Shown: piece after piece, positions 9,564 through 17,678 of the stretch
How the letters are laid out: every line of letters begins with the position of its first letter
Position numbering within the stretch: the stretch's first letter is position 1
Notes under the pieces: model-generated
Seen by the model: only the letters and a program-made list of their open reading frames with translations
Told to the model about the DNA's origin: nothing
Database searches by the model: none
From: Flavihumibacter sp. UBA7668
Lineage (GTDB): Bacteria > Bacteroidota > Bacteroidia > Chitinophagales > Chitinophagaceae
Direction: 5' to 3'
Assembly: GCF_002483205.1 (NCBI RefSeq)
Contig: NZ_DLHM01000003.1
Span: 434,001-498,000, forward strand
Length of the DNA stretch: 64,000 nt
Translations under genes and position numbers: made by a program

Positions 9564-9947
9564 TTACAAAACCAGCTGTTCAAACAATTTTTGCAGGGCT
9601 TTATCCGGTTCCGCACAGAAACCGGGGTGTACTTTGGAACTTTGTAAAATAGTGCTTCGGGTTGCCGTTAGCCAGCGAAATCGGCTGGCTGGATCCAGTT
9701 GGGCAATTGGTCCGCCATTTTTTACTCCAATACATACCAGCTCAAAAGAATTAAGATAAGCCTGCAATTCTTCCAGATCCAGTTCCTTGTAAAGTGCTTT
9801 CAGTCGAACTGGATCCAGGTGAAATTTGCATTGCAAAAATTTAGCTTCCCTGCTGTACAACACCACTCCGATATTGCTAAATTCTTCTCTTTCCACCCTG
9901 GGCACTACACGCAGGATGGCGTACTCAAATAAGCGCTGTCCTTGCAT
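9564..9947 (-). CDS. DUF3037 family protein
   Basis: A 127-residue soluble protein with the DUF3037 pattern: FEYAILRVVPRVEREEFSNIGV at the start, then LYSREAKFL and a C-terminal PASRFRWLTATRSTILQSS region. No catalytic motif or membrane segment is visible and the function is unknown. Its start overlaps the end of the HipA-like kinase gene upstream by 23 bases, so the two are almost certainly co-translated. From memory, DUF3037 genes are often found beside HipA-like kinases, which fits a joint function such as substrate or partner of the kinase (inference). Confidence 0.85.
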   Translation of the reverse strand: MQGQRLFEYAILRVVPRVEREEFSNIGVVLYSREAKFLQCKFHLDPVRLKALYKELDLEELQAYLNSFELVCIGVKNGGPIAQLDPASRFRWLTATRSTILQSSKVHPGFCAEPDKALQKLFEQLVL

Positions 9948-10731
9948 CGATGGCCTGTTTTAAAAAGATGGAAGAATTGGTTAATCGCCTGCAAAGAAAG
10001 GTTTCATACACAGCGCGCTGTTCATCAAACGACAGCGGCAGTTCTTTGGAAAGCCAGTCCTCCGGAATTTGTTTTACAATGGCATGAATGGCTGCCGGAT
10101 TGATATGCTCCTTCCCCCATTTATCAGCCGCCTGCAGTTCTGAAGCAAAAGGAAGCAGCACATGGTCTTTGATTGCTGCAAATGGACGCAGGGATTGTTC
10201 CTCCCAATCGTCCCAGTTATGATGAAAATACAGACAGGCGCCATGATCAATCACCCATAATTCTTTGTACCACATCAGCATATTGGTATTCCTGCTTGTA
10301 CGATCCACATTGGTCAGAAAAGCATCCATCCAAACGATTCGGGAGGCAAGGACCGGATCCGGTCTGCTCACATTGGGGTCATAGGTAATAGATCCTGACA
10401 AATAATGAACGCCCAGGTTCATTCCTTCACTTGCTTTCAGCAGGTCCTGAATTTCTTCATCCGGCTCTGTTCGACCAAAGGCTTCATCTACTGTAGCAAA
10501 AACAAGTTCAGGAACTTTAAGGCTAAGTAAGCGGGCGATTTCTCCACCAATCAATTCAGCAATCAGTGCTCTTGTTCCCTGTCCCGCTCCCCTGAATTTC
10601 AGTACGTATAAAAAGCCATCATCTGCCTCTGCAATAGCAGGCAATGATCCGCCTTCGCGAAGCGGAGTTACATATCTTGTAACAGCTACTGTTCTCAATC
10701 CGTTTAAATTGCTTTGCTGCATACTTGTCAA
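9925..10731 (-). CDS. HipA-like protein kinase
   Basis: A 268-residue protein resembling the compact HipA-like kinase family (HipA_2). Seen are a glycine-rich N-terminal strand pair, YVLKFRGAGQG with a candidate ATP-binding Lys, GEIARLLSLKVPEL, the catalytic-loop-like WMDAFLTNVDRTSRNTN (D-R-x-x-R-N) and the metal-binding WVIDHGACLYFHH (Asp-His-Gly). It lacks the N-terminal extension of classical HipA toxins. It is followed with a 23-base overlap by DUF3037 and starts 2 bases after the DMT exporter gene, so the three may share one transcript. Ser/Thr kinase activity is expected from the motifs, but the target is unknown. Confidence 0.85.
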   Translation of the reverse strand: MTSMQQSNLNGLRTVAVTRYVTPLREGGSLPAIAEADDGFLYVLKFRGAGQGTRALIAELIGGEIARLLSLKVPELVFATVDEAFGRTEPDEEIQDLLKASEGMNLGVHYLSGSITYDPNVSRPDPVLASRIVWMDAFLTNVDRTSRNTNMLMWYKELWVIDHGACLYFHHNWDDWEEQSLRPFAAIKDHVLLPFASELQAADKWGKEHINPAAIHAIVKQIPEDWLSKELPLSFDEQRAVYETFLCRRLTNSSIFLKQAIDARTALI

Positions 10732-10733
10732 TT

Positions 10734-11651
10734 CTATTTGCCTGCTTTTGAAACAGTAGTATAACTGTTCCAGTTAATCATTAATACACTTAGCAAAATT
10801 ACAACCAGTCCAATTATCTGAAAAGCTGTTACTTTTTCATTGGCGAAAATGGCACCCAATAAAACCGCAATTACAGGGTTTACATAGGCATAGGTGCCAG
10901 CCTGGGCTGCGGGACGAACTTTCAGGAGATAGAGATAACTCATAAAAGCTATTACAGAGCCAGGAATCATCAGGTACAACAATGCCAGCCATCCGCCGGT
11001 ACTCACCTGGCTCCACTGGAAGTCGGTCAGTTCGTTGGAAAGAAGACTGGGAATAAGGGAGAAAATTCCGGCAGCCAGTAACTGTATTCCGGCACTGGTT
11101 GCCACATCCGCCTGAACAGCCTGGTATTTAACATAAAGTGAACCGATTGTCCAGGAAATACAACCCAATAAAATAACGCCGATTCCAATGAGTTGCATCC
11201 AACCCGATTCAGATTGTAATCCATTTCTCACACCGGTTCCAAAAAGCAACAAAATTCCGGCAAATCCCAGTATAACACCAATGATCACCCGCTTATCACC
11301 AAAATAAAAGGGCCATTGTTTTTTATCCAGTAAAACAAACCAGACTGGTAAAGATGCTACCAGAATAGCTGCTATTCCCGAGCTCAGGTATTGTTGAGCC
11401 CATAATACAGAACCGCTCCCGCCCACCAGCATCAGAATTCCCCCGATACTGTTTACGGTTATTACTTTTGAGCCCGGAATGGGATGCTTTTTCAAGAGCG
11501 ACCAGCCTAGTAATATCAGTCCGGCTATTGCAAAGCGCATTGACCCCAGTAGATAAGGTGGAATCGTTGCCAATCCAAACTGGGCCGCCAGATAGGTAGA
11601 CCCCCAAATCAGGTAAACTGCCGCAAATGCAAGAAATACTTTTATTGTCAA
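10734..11651 (-). CDS. EamA/DMT-family exporter, YedA-like
   Basis: A 305-residue membrane protein with about ten helices in two EamA repeats (about 5-135 and 150-290). The N terminus FAAVYLIWGSTYLAAQFGL and the motif VNPVIAVLLGAIFANEKVTAFQIIG are typical of drug/metabolite transporters of the YedA branch. It probably exports small metabolites such as amino acids. The substrate cannot be read from the sequence. It is the first gene of a tight minus-strand set (DMT, HipA-like kinase, DUF3037) with 2-base spacing to the next gene. The 332 bases upstream separate it from a divergent transglycosylase gene. Confidence 0.88.
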   Translation of the reverse strand: MTIKVFLAFAAVYLIWGSTYLAAQFGLATIPPYLLGSMRFAIAGLILLGWSLLKKHPIPGSKVITVNSIGGILMLVGGSGSVLWAQQYLSSGIAAILVASLPVWFVLLDKKQWPFYFGDKRVIIGVILGFAGILLLFGTGVRNGLQSESGWMQLIGIGVILLGCISWTIGSLYVKYQAVQADVATSAGIQLLAAGIFSLIPSLLSNELTDFQWSQVSTGGWLALLYLMIPGSVIAFMSYLYLLKVRPAAQAGTYAYVNPVIAVLLGAIFANEKVTAFQIIGLVVILLSVLMINWNSYTTVSKAGK

Positions 11652-11983
11652 ATGATGGATTTAAAGCATAATGATACTACTTTTTAACAATTAACTTATC
11701 CACATCAATTTTCAATCATAAGTCATTGATTATGCATACAGTAGGTACGATTATGAACAACCGAAAAAGTTGATTCGTATTTTCCCCTAGTACTTCAACC
11801 TTGCATTAAAGTTTCCAAAAGACTAGCTTTGCATCATCAATCGTTCAGATTACCGGATTGTTGAAAAACCCAAATCGTCCGCCCGCCGGTTATTCTGATC
11901 CTCTCCAATATTCCTTTGATCTTCCTTTTTCTGTTTATTATCCAAAACCCTGGGTCGGCATTGTTCATCTTTAATGTACCCGT
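11652..11983. other. Intergenic region between divergent genes (332 bp)
   Basis: There is no coding frame of note here. It must carry promoters for the DMT exporter (leftward) and the transglycosylase (rightward). The only clear signal is the promoter-like pair at 11801-11831. The left half is AT-rich without an obvious repeat or hairpin. Confidence 0.6.
11801..11831 (+). promoter_or_regulatory. Candidate Bacteroidota-type promoter for the transglycosylase
   Basis: TTGC at 11801-11804 and TAGCTTTG at 11824-11831 are separated by 19 bases. This fits the Bacteroidota primary sigma pattern (-33 TTTG or TTG, -7 TAnnTTTG). The -7 element is a perfect match. It implies a leader of about 145 bases before the ATG at 11984. 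Confidence 0.5.
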
Positions 11984-12697
11984 ATGTTAAGATCTCAATG
12001 GCTGAAACTTGTAATGGTTCTTAATTTGTTTTTTTTCTTCAGTGCATCAGCACGCAATTCCATGCAAAAAAGAAGTGTAGTGGAAGAAGCTGCTACAAGA
12101 AGCCTCGGTTCTTTTGATGTATTTGAGCCTAAAAGTTATTCCCATCATTATGGGCTGCAGTTGTATATCAGCAAGTACAACAAAATGCAGAAAGAAGTAT
12201 TTCAACTCATTAAAAAAAGAGATAAAGCCAAACTCAAAATGATGGGGAAGGTTTTCCGTTCCTACAAATTGCCGGCTGAACTAAAATACATGGCAATTGT
12301 AGAATCAGAACTTAAAAGTACTGCCACTTCAAAAGTCGGTGCTGTTGGTGTATGGCAGTTAATGCCATCCACTGCCATGCAACTTGGTCTTCGTGTTGAT
12401 TCAATTGTTGATGAACGCCAGAATATTCAAAAAAGCACAAAAGCTGCTGCACTTTATTTGCGCGATTTACATCGCACTTTTAAAGACTGGTCATTAGCCG
12501 TTGCAGCTTACAATTGTGGTCCCGGTCCGGTTTATAAAGCAATTAAAAAAGCAGGTTCCAGAAACTATTGGGATTTACAGCAATACCTTCCAAAAGAAAC
12601 CCGTCACCATGTAAAAAAACTCATGGCTACCCAAATCTATTTTGAAGGTGAATCCCAACTAGCGGGTAATTACGATGGTGCCCTTGCGCGTAAATAA
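11984..12697 (+). CDS. Lytic transglycosylase, SLT/MltD-like
   Basis: A 237-residue exported enzyme that cleaves peptidoglycan glycan strands with formation of 1,6-anhydro-muramic acid. It has a signal peptide (about 1-23, FFFFSASA). The SLT domain (about 85-225) contains the catalytic glutamate motif VESEL (Glu107, Ser108), GAVGVWQLMPSTA (119-131) and AAYNCGPG (174-181). No LysM repeats follow, unlike full MltD. Its last 39 bases overlap, tail to tail, the end of the large PKD gene on the opposite strand. A candidate promoter lies about 145 bases upstream. Confidence 0.9.
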   Translation: MLRSQWLKLVMVLNLFFFFSASARNSMQKRSVVEEAATRSLGSFDVFEPKSYSHHYGLQLYISKYNKMQKEVFQLIKKRDKAKLKMMGKVFRSYKLPAELKYMAIVESELKSTATSKVGAVGVWQLMPSTAMQLGLRVDSIVDERQNIQKSTKAAALYLRDLHRTFKDWSLAVAAYNCGPGPVYKAIKKAGSRNYWDLQQYLPKETRHHVKKLMATQIYFEGESQLAGNYDGALARK

Positions 12698-15600
12698 TTC
12701 ACCGGAATCGCAGATGAACTCAGCAAAATACACATAGGTACCGGTAGGCGCAGGATTACCCTTTATGGCTCCATTCCAACCCGCCTCCCGGTCACCTATC
12801 TGGAAATTGGTTCGCTCAAATACTACATCCCCAAGCCTGCTGAATACACGGAAGCTTTTCACTTTTTTAATACCCTTACCCATCATATTAAACAAATCAT
12901 TCCTTCCATCATTATTGGGAGAAAAGGCATTGGGTATAGAAACATTTTCAGCACAAACCAGCTTGATGGCAATATCATCCGTTGCAATACAGCCATATTG
13001 GTTCTGAACCGTAACGGTATAAGTATAATCATCCTTGGGCGCTGCAATTGGATATGGGCAGGTTGTGCATTGCAGGTACCATTGTGGTGTCCAATTATAT
13101 CGAACAACATCGCTGCTGTAAACAGGTTTAAGCTCTACACGTTCTCCAGTAAACAACTGGAGATCTCCTCCTGCATTTACCGTTGGCAAATCACGTACCA
13201 CCACATTAACATGGGCTGTATCTGTAAAACAATTATAAGCATCATAACCTACAACCGTGTAGCGGGTATCTGCAACCGGAGTTGCAACCGGAGTTGAACT
13301 GGTAGCAGAACTGAGACCATCTCCAAGAATCCACTTATAGGTATTGGCTCCTGTAACGGGCAGATTTACAGACAATCCTCTGCAAACGGATGTATCTTCT
13401 GCAAGTTGTATAGTAAACGGACGTCCAACAGTTACAGTTGTAGAATCCCGGCTAAAGCACCCAAAGCTATTGGTAACTGTTACCTGATAGGTTGTTGTAT
13501 ATTCTGGTGAAACAAAAGGATTGGGAGAATTCAGTGAAGCTATTCCATCCGCAGCACGCCAATTATACTGTACCCCGTCTCTGGCAGTCAGCCGAACTGA
13601 ATTCCCCAGACAAAGTACCGGATCCTTAGGAGTTAAACCGATCTCTGGATTTGGATTCACTATAAGCTGAGCCACTGTCGTATCACTGCAACCATTATGC
13701 GCAAGTATCAATTGAATCGGATAATTGCCGGCATTGGCAAATCGGATCGCAGCCGGATGCTGTTGATTGGCTGCACCGGTTCCACCAAAATCCCAGGTCC
13801 ATGTCATTACTCCATCCCGATCTGCAGTTGCTGTAAACAATGCCTCTGTATTGGCACATATAGAACCTGGTCCCTGAATGGAAGCTTTTGTGGTAGGTAC
13901 TACCTCCAGCGAAACCACAGAAGAAGCTTTACATCCAAATGGTGAAACTATTTCAACACCAGCTTCATAAGTACCCGGACTGTTATAATAAAACGAAGGA
14001 AGATCCAAATCACTTTGCTGACCATGCCCAGACTCCCAGCGATAGCTTAGCGGCAAACCCAATTCAGAAGCTGCCAGACTGGTAATCTCCGGATTTAACT
14101 GAACAAATCCGGAGTCACAAAGAATAGCAGGGTCGGCACTGGCTTTGGTCAGCAGTTGATCAATAATGATTTTATCATCAATTTTCGAATTACCTGCACA
14201 ACCTGAAGGATCTTTAAGAATTAAAGCCGGCTGATAGATACCCGGACTCCGATACGTATGGACAGCAAATGTATCCGTGGTTTGCAAAAGTGTACCGTCG
14301 CCAAAATCCCAGGTGAAAGAACTTGCATTGCGTACCACAGCATTTAACTGCACCGTCAGATCCTGGCATCCAAATAAGGTGTCGGCAGAAAGAATAGCAT
14401 AAGGTCCTTTAATTTCTATAGGAACTTTTAATGAATCCACGGTATTATTAAAGCCATATGCATAGATCGTCACAGTATATAAACCCGGAAGATCATACGT
14501 ACTAGAAACATTGTTCAAATTGCCTGCACTGCGGCCATTTCCAAAATCCCATCGAATCGACTGGTAATTGTCTGAAGTATTGGTAAAACTTGCAACAACC
14601 GGCGGACAATTATTATTGTTTATATAGGAAGTCGTATAACTAAATCCGGCAGAAACATCTTTTACTGCAACCACCTTATAGGCCGTATCGCGGCATCCGG
14701 TTGTGATATCTCTTGCAATCAAACGAACCGTATCATTGGTAACACCCGGATAGTATTTATCTGCATAATATCCTGCTGCCGTTGTGCCATCCTGAAATCT
14801 CCAACGATAATCTATTGAATTATAGGGATACGTATTGCTGGTGCTGTAAAATCCAACAGTGGTTTGAGGAATTACTCTTGCCGGACTAAAATTAAAACTC
14901 GCTTTAGGCCCGTAAATCCGAACCGACTTGGAATAATCTCCGGTTGAATGATGGCAACCCTCGGCATCCGTCACTTTCAGTTTCGCATAATATTGTTGAG
15001 GCTCCTTGTATAAGTGAGTAACCGGGGCATTGTTGTTTTTTGAAGCAGTACTATTATCGCCAAAGCTCCATTCCCATTTAACTATTGGTACATTGTTCTG
15101 TCCAATGGACTGATCAATAAAATGCGCTGAATCTTTAAAACAAAAAAAGTTCTCAGCCATTTTAAAATCTGCAATCGGGCCTTTGATGATTAGCGGGAGT
15201 AAATTAGTTGTATCATAACAACCAAAATAATGTGAAAGCAGTACCGCCTGAATACCCTTTTTGGCAGGATCAAGATTGCTATGCCTGCCGTTGTAGGTTG
15301 TTGTCCAATAGTCACCCGATTGAGTAAGATTTTCATACTGGCTGCCGTCCTGGTAAAGTATACTATTTACCATATAATGCGTTCCATAATACCAGCTGAC
15401 AGGCCTTGGATTGTTGTCCATACCGGTAATTTTTATATCAAGCGATGAACTGGAGCAGAGTTCTGTAATTGCAGAACTCAATACCGGATTCTGCTTCAGC
15501 AAAACCGGAGCGTCCAGCGAATCACTGACCGTACAGGAGCCATTAGTGATCGTAAGCTTTACTTTAAAGGAGCCTGACTTGGAATAGGTATGCCGAACAT

Positions 15601-17584
15601 ACTCCTGTCCATTTGCCCAGCTGACTGGTGGAGACCCATCACCAAAGTCCCAGGTATAGGTTTCTGCATCCCTGCTGGCTTGATAAATGGTTACCTCTCC
15701 TCTGGTATCATCACAGGTATTGGTGGAGTACGTCACATCAGGAAAACCAGGTTTTACTTCCACATAGTCCGTTTTTGACATGGTATCGAGGCAATTGCCA
15801 TTATAGGCAATCAACTGAACAGAATATTTTCCTGCATTTTGAAACTGGTGAATGGCATCGTTTCCGATATAAGTTGTAGGCTGAAAATCATAAAACTCCC
15901 ACCTGTAGCCTGTTGTATAACCCGTAGTGAGATTGGTAAAGCGATGTGGTGTATTCCCACAAATAGTGGTGGGATCCGTTTTAAAATCGGCCACCGGTCT
16001 TTTATTGATATTGATTAATGTTGTTGCAGTTCCCTTACACCCGGATTTGGTTGTGAAACTGAGTTTAACATTAAAAGCACCTTCTTTTGTAAAAACATGT
16101 TCCGGTTCCGCCTGCGTTGACGTACCACCATCTCCAAAATCCCATTGATAGGATTCTATTTCTTCCGACTGATAGGTGCCGAATTTGTTCTTCAAATTTA
16201 TACAACCGGATTGCGCCCCGGAGAGGAGTGTAATGCTAACATTGGGTTTATAAATATTTATATACCTCGAAACATTTGAAACGCAACCAGCAGCATTCTC
16301 CACTTTCAATGTCACATAATAGGATCGATCTGAAGGAAAGGTATAACTGGCTTCTTTTGTACTGGCAAATGCAGTACTGAAATCAACCGACCAGCTCCAC
16401 TTGACGGCAGAACTGGTTGTATCCTTTAATTTAACCGTTTGAGGTGCCCCGCAGCTTGATCCCAGGTCCAATACAAACCCATCGAGATCTGGTCCCGTTT
16501 TCACATCCACTTCCTTGGTAACCGATTGAATACAATTGCCATAACGTGCATTCATGGTTAGCTTCCGCTTTCCGGGCTGATAAAAAACAAAATTCACAGA
16601 CGAATTTCCATTTGACCATGCTGAACTGCCATCATCTGCAGACCATGATACTTCAGCAGGCGCTGGTGTGCTTGTGTTTTGAATTACAAAACTGTTGCCG
16701 TTACAAATTAATGCAGGCACTTTAAAGTCGGCAGTAAAATCAGCCACACTTAACTTAACCGTTGCACTGGTAGCAACACAACCATATTCATTTTTAACAG
16801 TCAGTTTTACATCAAACTTTCCTTTTTTATTATATGTATGTGTAGGAGAAGCAGCAGTTGAAGTAGAACCATCTCCAAAATCCCAGGCATAGGTCAGATT
16901 ACCCGGACCGGTACTTGTATTCGAAAAACTCACCGGATCATTTTCTTTACAAACAACCTGACTCGCCACATTAAATCCGGCAGTTAATGCAGGAAAAATT
17001 TCTACAAGTGCCGGCTTTTCCAATGTACGAAAACAGCCATGACTATTCGTCACCGTTAAACTGATGGATGCTTTTTGAGGGTTCTGGTAAGTATGGGAAA
17101 TCTTCTGCAAACCCGCACCCTGCTGCAAACCACCATCTCCAAAATCCCAGAAATAACTTGAAATAGTTCCATTTCCTGCAGTTGAACTGCTGGATAATTC
17201 AACAGCAAGCGGAGCACAACCCTTCAACACATTGGAAGAAAAATCAACTTCCGGCTTTTTATAAACAGTAACCTGCAGGGTTTTAGTAGAACTTTGACTG
17301 CCATCCTTTGCCGTTAACGTTACTGAATATACTTTTTCATCATTATAGGTGGCCCCCGGGTTTTTCAATGCTGAAGTATTTCCATTGCCGAAGCTCCAGC
17401 TATAGCTTGTAGCCGCTGTTGTGCCGGTTGATGTATTGGTAAATGAAACTGCATGTGGTGCACAGCCCCCTGGTTTATCAATAGTAAAATCAGCCTTCAA
17501 CTGACTCAAAACAGGAAATGCAACAAATATCAGCAGACATGCCAATACAATGCGAAGAAAATGATAAGGTTTTATTTTCGCCAT
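12659..17584 (-). CDS. Giant PKD-repeat protein with type IX secretion (type B) C-terminal domain
   Basis: A 1641-residue secreted protein. It has a signal peptide (about 1-27, ending VLSQ) and then a long run of PKD modules. I count at least a dozen copies of the core W-D/S-F-G-x-G, for example WSFGNGN, WDFGDGS, WDFGDGT and WDFGNGR, and several degenerate units (WYYGTHY, WILGDGL). The C terminus has the gliding-motility-associated CHU_C domain: SIPNAFSPNNDGRNDLF, FSRLGDVVFE, GWNG, PTGTYVYFAEF and GTIVITR. That domain directs export through the type IX system (por/gld). Such proteins act as surface adhesins; no enzyme domain is visible. It is monocistronic, divergent from the helicase by 94 bases, and convergent with the transglycosylase. 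Confidence 0.93.
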   Translation of the reverse strand: MAKIKPYHFLRIVLACLLIFVAFPVLSQLKADFTIDKPGGCAPHAVSFTNTSTGTTAATSYSWSFGNGNTSALKNPGATYNDEKVYSVTLTAKDGSQSSTKTLQVTVYKKPEVDFSSNVLKGCAPLAVELSSSSTAGNGTISSYFWDFGDGGLQQGAGLQKISHTYQNPQKASISLTVTNSHGCFRTLEKPALVEIFPALTAGFNVASQVVCKENDPVSFSNTSTGPGNLTYAWDFGDGSTSTAASPTHTYNKKGKFDVKLTVKNEYGCVATSATVKLSVADFTADFKVPALICNGNSFVIQNTSTPAPAEVSWSADDGSSAWSNGNSSVNFVFYQPGKRKLTMNARYGNCIQSVTKEVDVKTGPDLDGFVLDLGSSCGAPQTVKLKDTTSSAVKWSWSVDFSTAFASTKEASYTFPSDRSYYVTLKVENAAGCVSNVSRYINIYKPNVSITLLSGAQSGCINLKNKFGTYQSEEIESYQWDFGDGGTSTQAEPEHVFTKEGAFNVKLSFTTKSGCKGTATTLININKRPVADFKTDPTTICGNTPHRFTNLTTGYTTGYRWEFYDFQPTTYIGNDAIHQFQNAGKYSVQLIAYNGNCLDTMSKTDYVEVKPGFPDVTYSTNTCDDTRGEVTIYQASRDAETYTWDFGDGSPPVSWANGQEYVRHTYSKSGSFKVKLTITNGSCTVSDSLDAPVLLKQNPVLSSAITELCSSSSLDIKITGMDNNPRPVSWYYGTHYMVNSILYQDGSQYENLTQSGDYWTTTYNGRHSNLDPAKKGIQAVLLSHYFGCYDTTNLLPLIIKGPIADFKMAENFFCFKDSAHFIDQSIGQNNVPIVKWEWSFGDNSTASKNNNAPVTHLYKEPQQYYAKLKVTDAEGCHHSTGDYSKSVRIYGPKASFNFSPARVIPQTTVGFYSTSNTYPYNSIDYRWRFQDGTTAAGYYADKYYPGVTNDTVRLIARDITTGCRDTAYKVVAVKDVSAGFSYTTSYINNNNCPPVVASFTNTSDNYQSIRWDFGNGRSAGNLNNVSSTYDLPGLYTVTIYAYGFNNTVDSLKVPIEIKGPYAILSADTLFGCQDLTVQLNAVVRNASSFTWDFGDGTLLQTTDTFAVHTYRSPGIYQPALILKDPSGCAGNSKIDDKIIIDQLLTKASADPAILCDSGFVQLNPEITSLAASELGLPLSYRWESGHGQQSDLDLPSFYYNSPGTYEAGVEIVSPFGCKASSVVSLEVVPTTKASIQGPGSICANTEALFTATADRDGVMTWTWDFGGTGAANQQHPAAIRFANAGNYPIQLILAHNGCSDTTVAQLIVNPNPEIGLTPKDPVLCLGNSVRLTARDGVQYNWRAADGIASLNSPNPFVSPEYTTTYQVTVTNSFGCFSRDSTTVTVGRPFTIQLAEDTSVCRGLSVNLPVTGANTYKWILGDGLSSATSSTPVATPVADTRYTVVGYDAYNCFTDTAHVNVVVRDLPTVNAGGDLQLFTGERVELKPVYSSDVVRYNWTPQWYLQCTTCPYPIAAPKDDYTYTVTVQNQYGCIATDDIAIKLVCAENVSIPNAFSPNNDGRNDLFNMMGKGIKKVKSFRVFSRLGDVVFERTNFQIGDREAGWNGAIKGNPAPTGTYVYFAEFICDSGELFTRKGTIVITR

Positions 17585-17602
17585 TCAGATGGGTTAGGGG
17601 TT

Positions 17603-17625
17603 TCGCGCGTTGCAATATAGCGCGA
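17603..17625. promoter_or_regulatory. Short inverted repeat in a divergent promoter region
   Basis: TCGCGC (17603-17608) and GCGCGA (17620-17625) form a perfect 6-base inverted repeat with an 11-base spacer. It lies between the PKD and helicase genes. It may be an operator or chance; nothing in the sequence decides. Confidence 0.25.
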
Positions 17626-17678
17626 TACCAGAATAAACGCAAGCGTATACATAGGTTATTTTTTCATTATTTTGCCCG

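Noticed and set aside
13265..13300. Tandem repeat GCAACCGGAGTT in the PKD gene
   Set aside because: A 12-base duplication that codes for TPVATPV in frame. It is a minor coding repeat without further structure.
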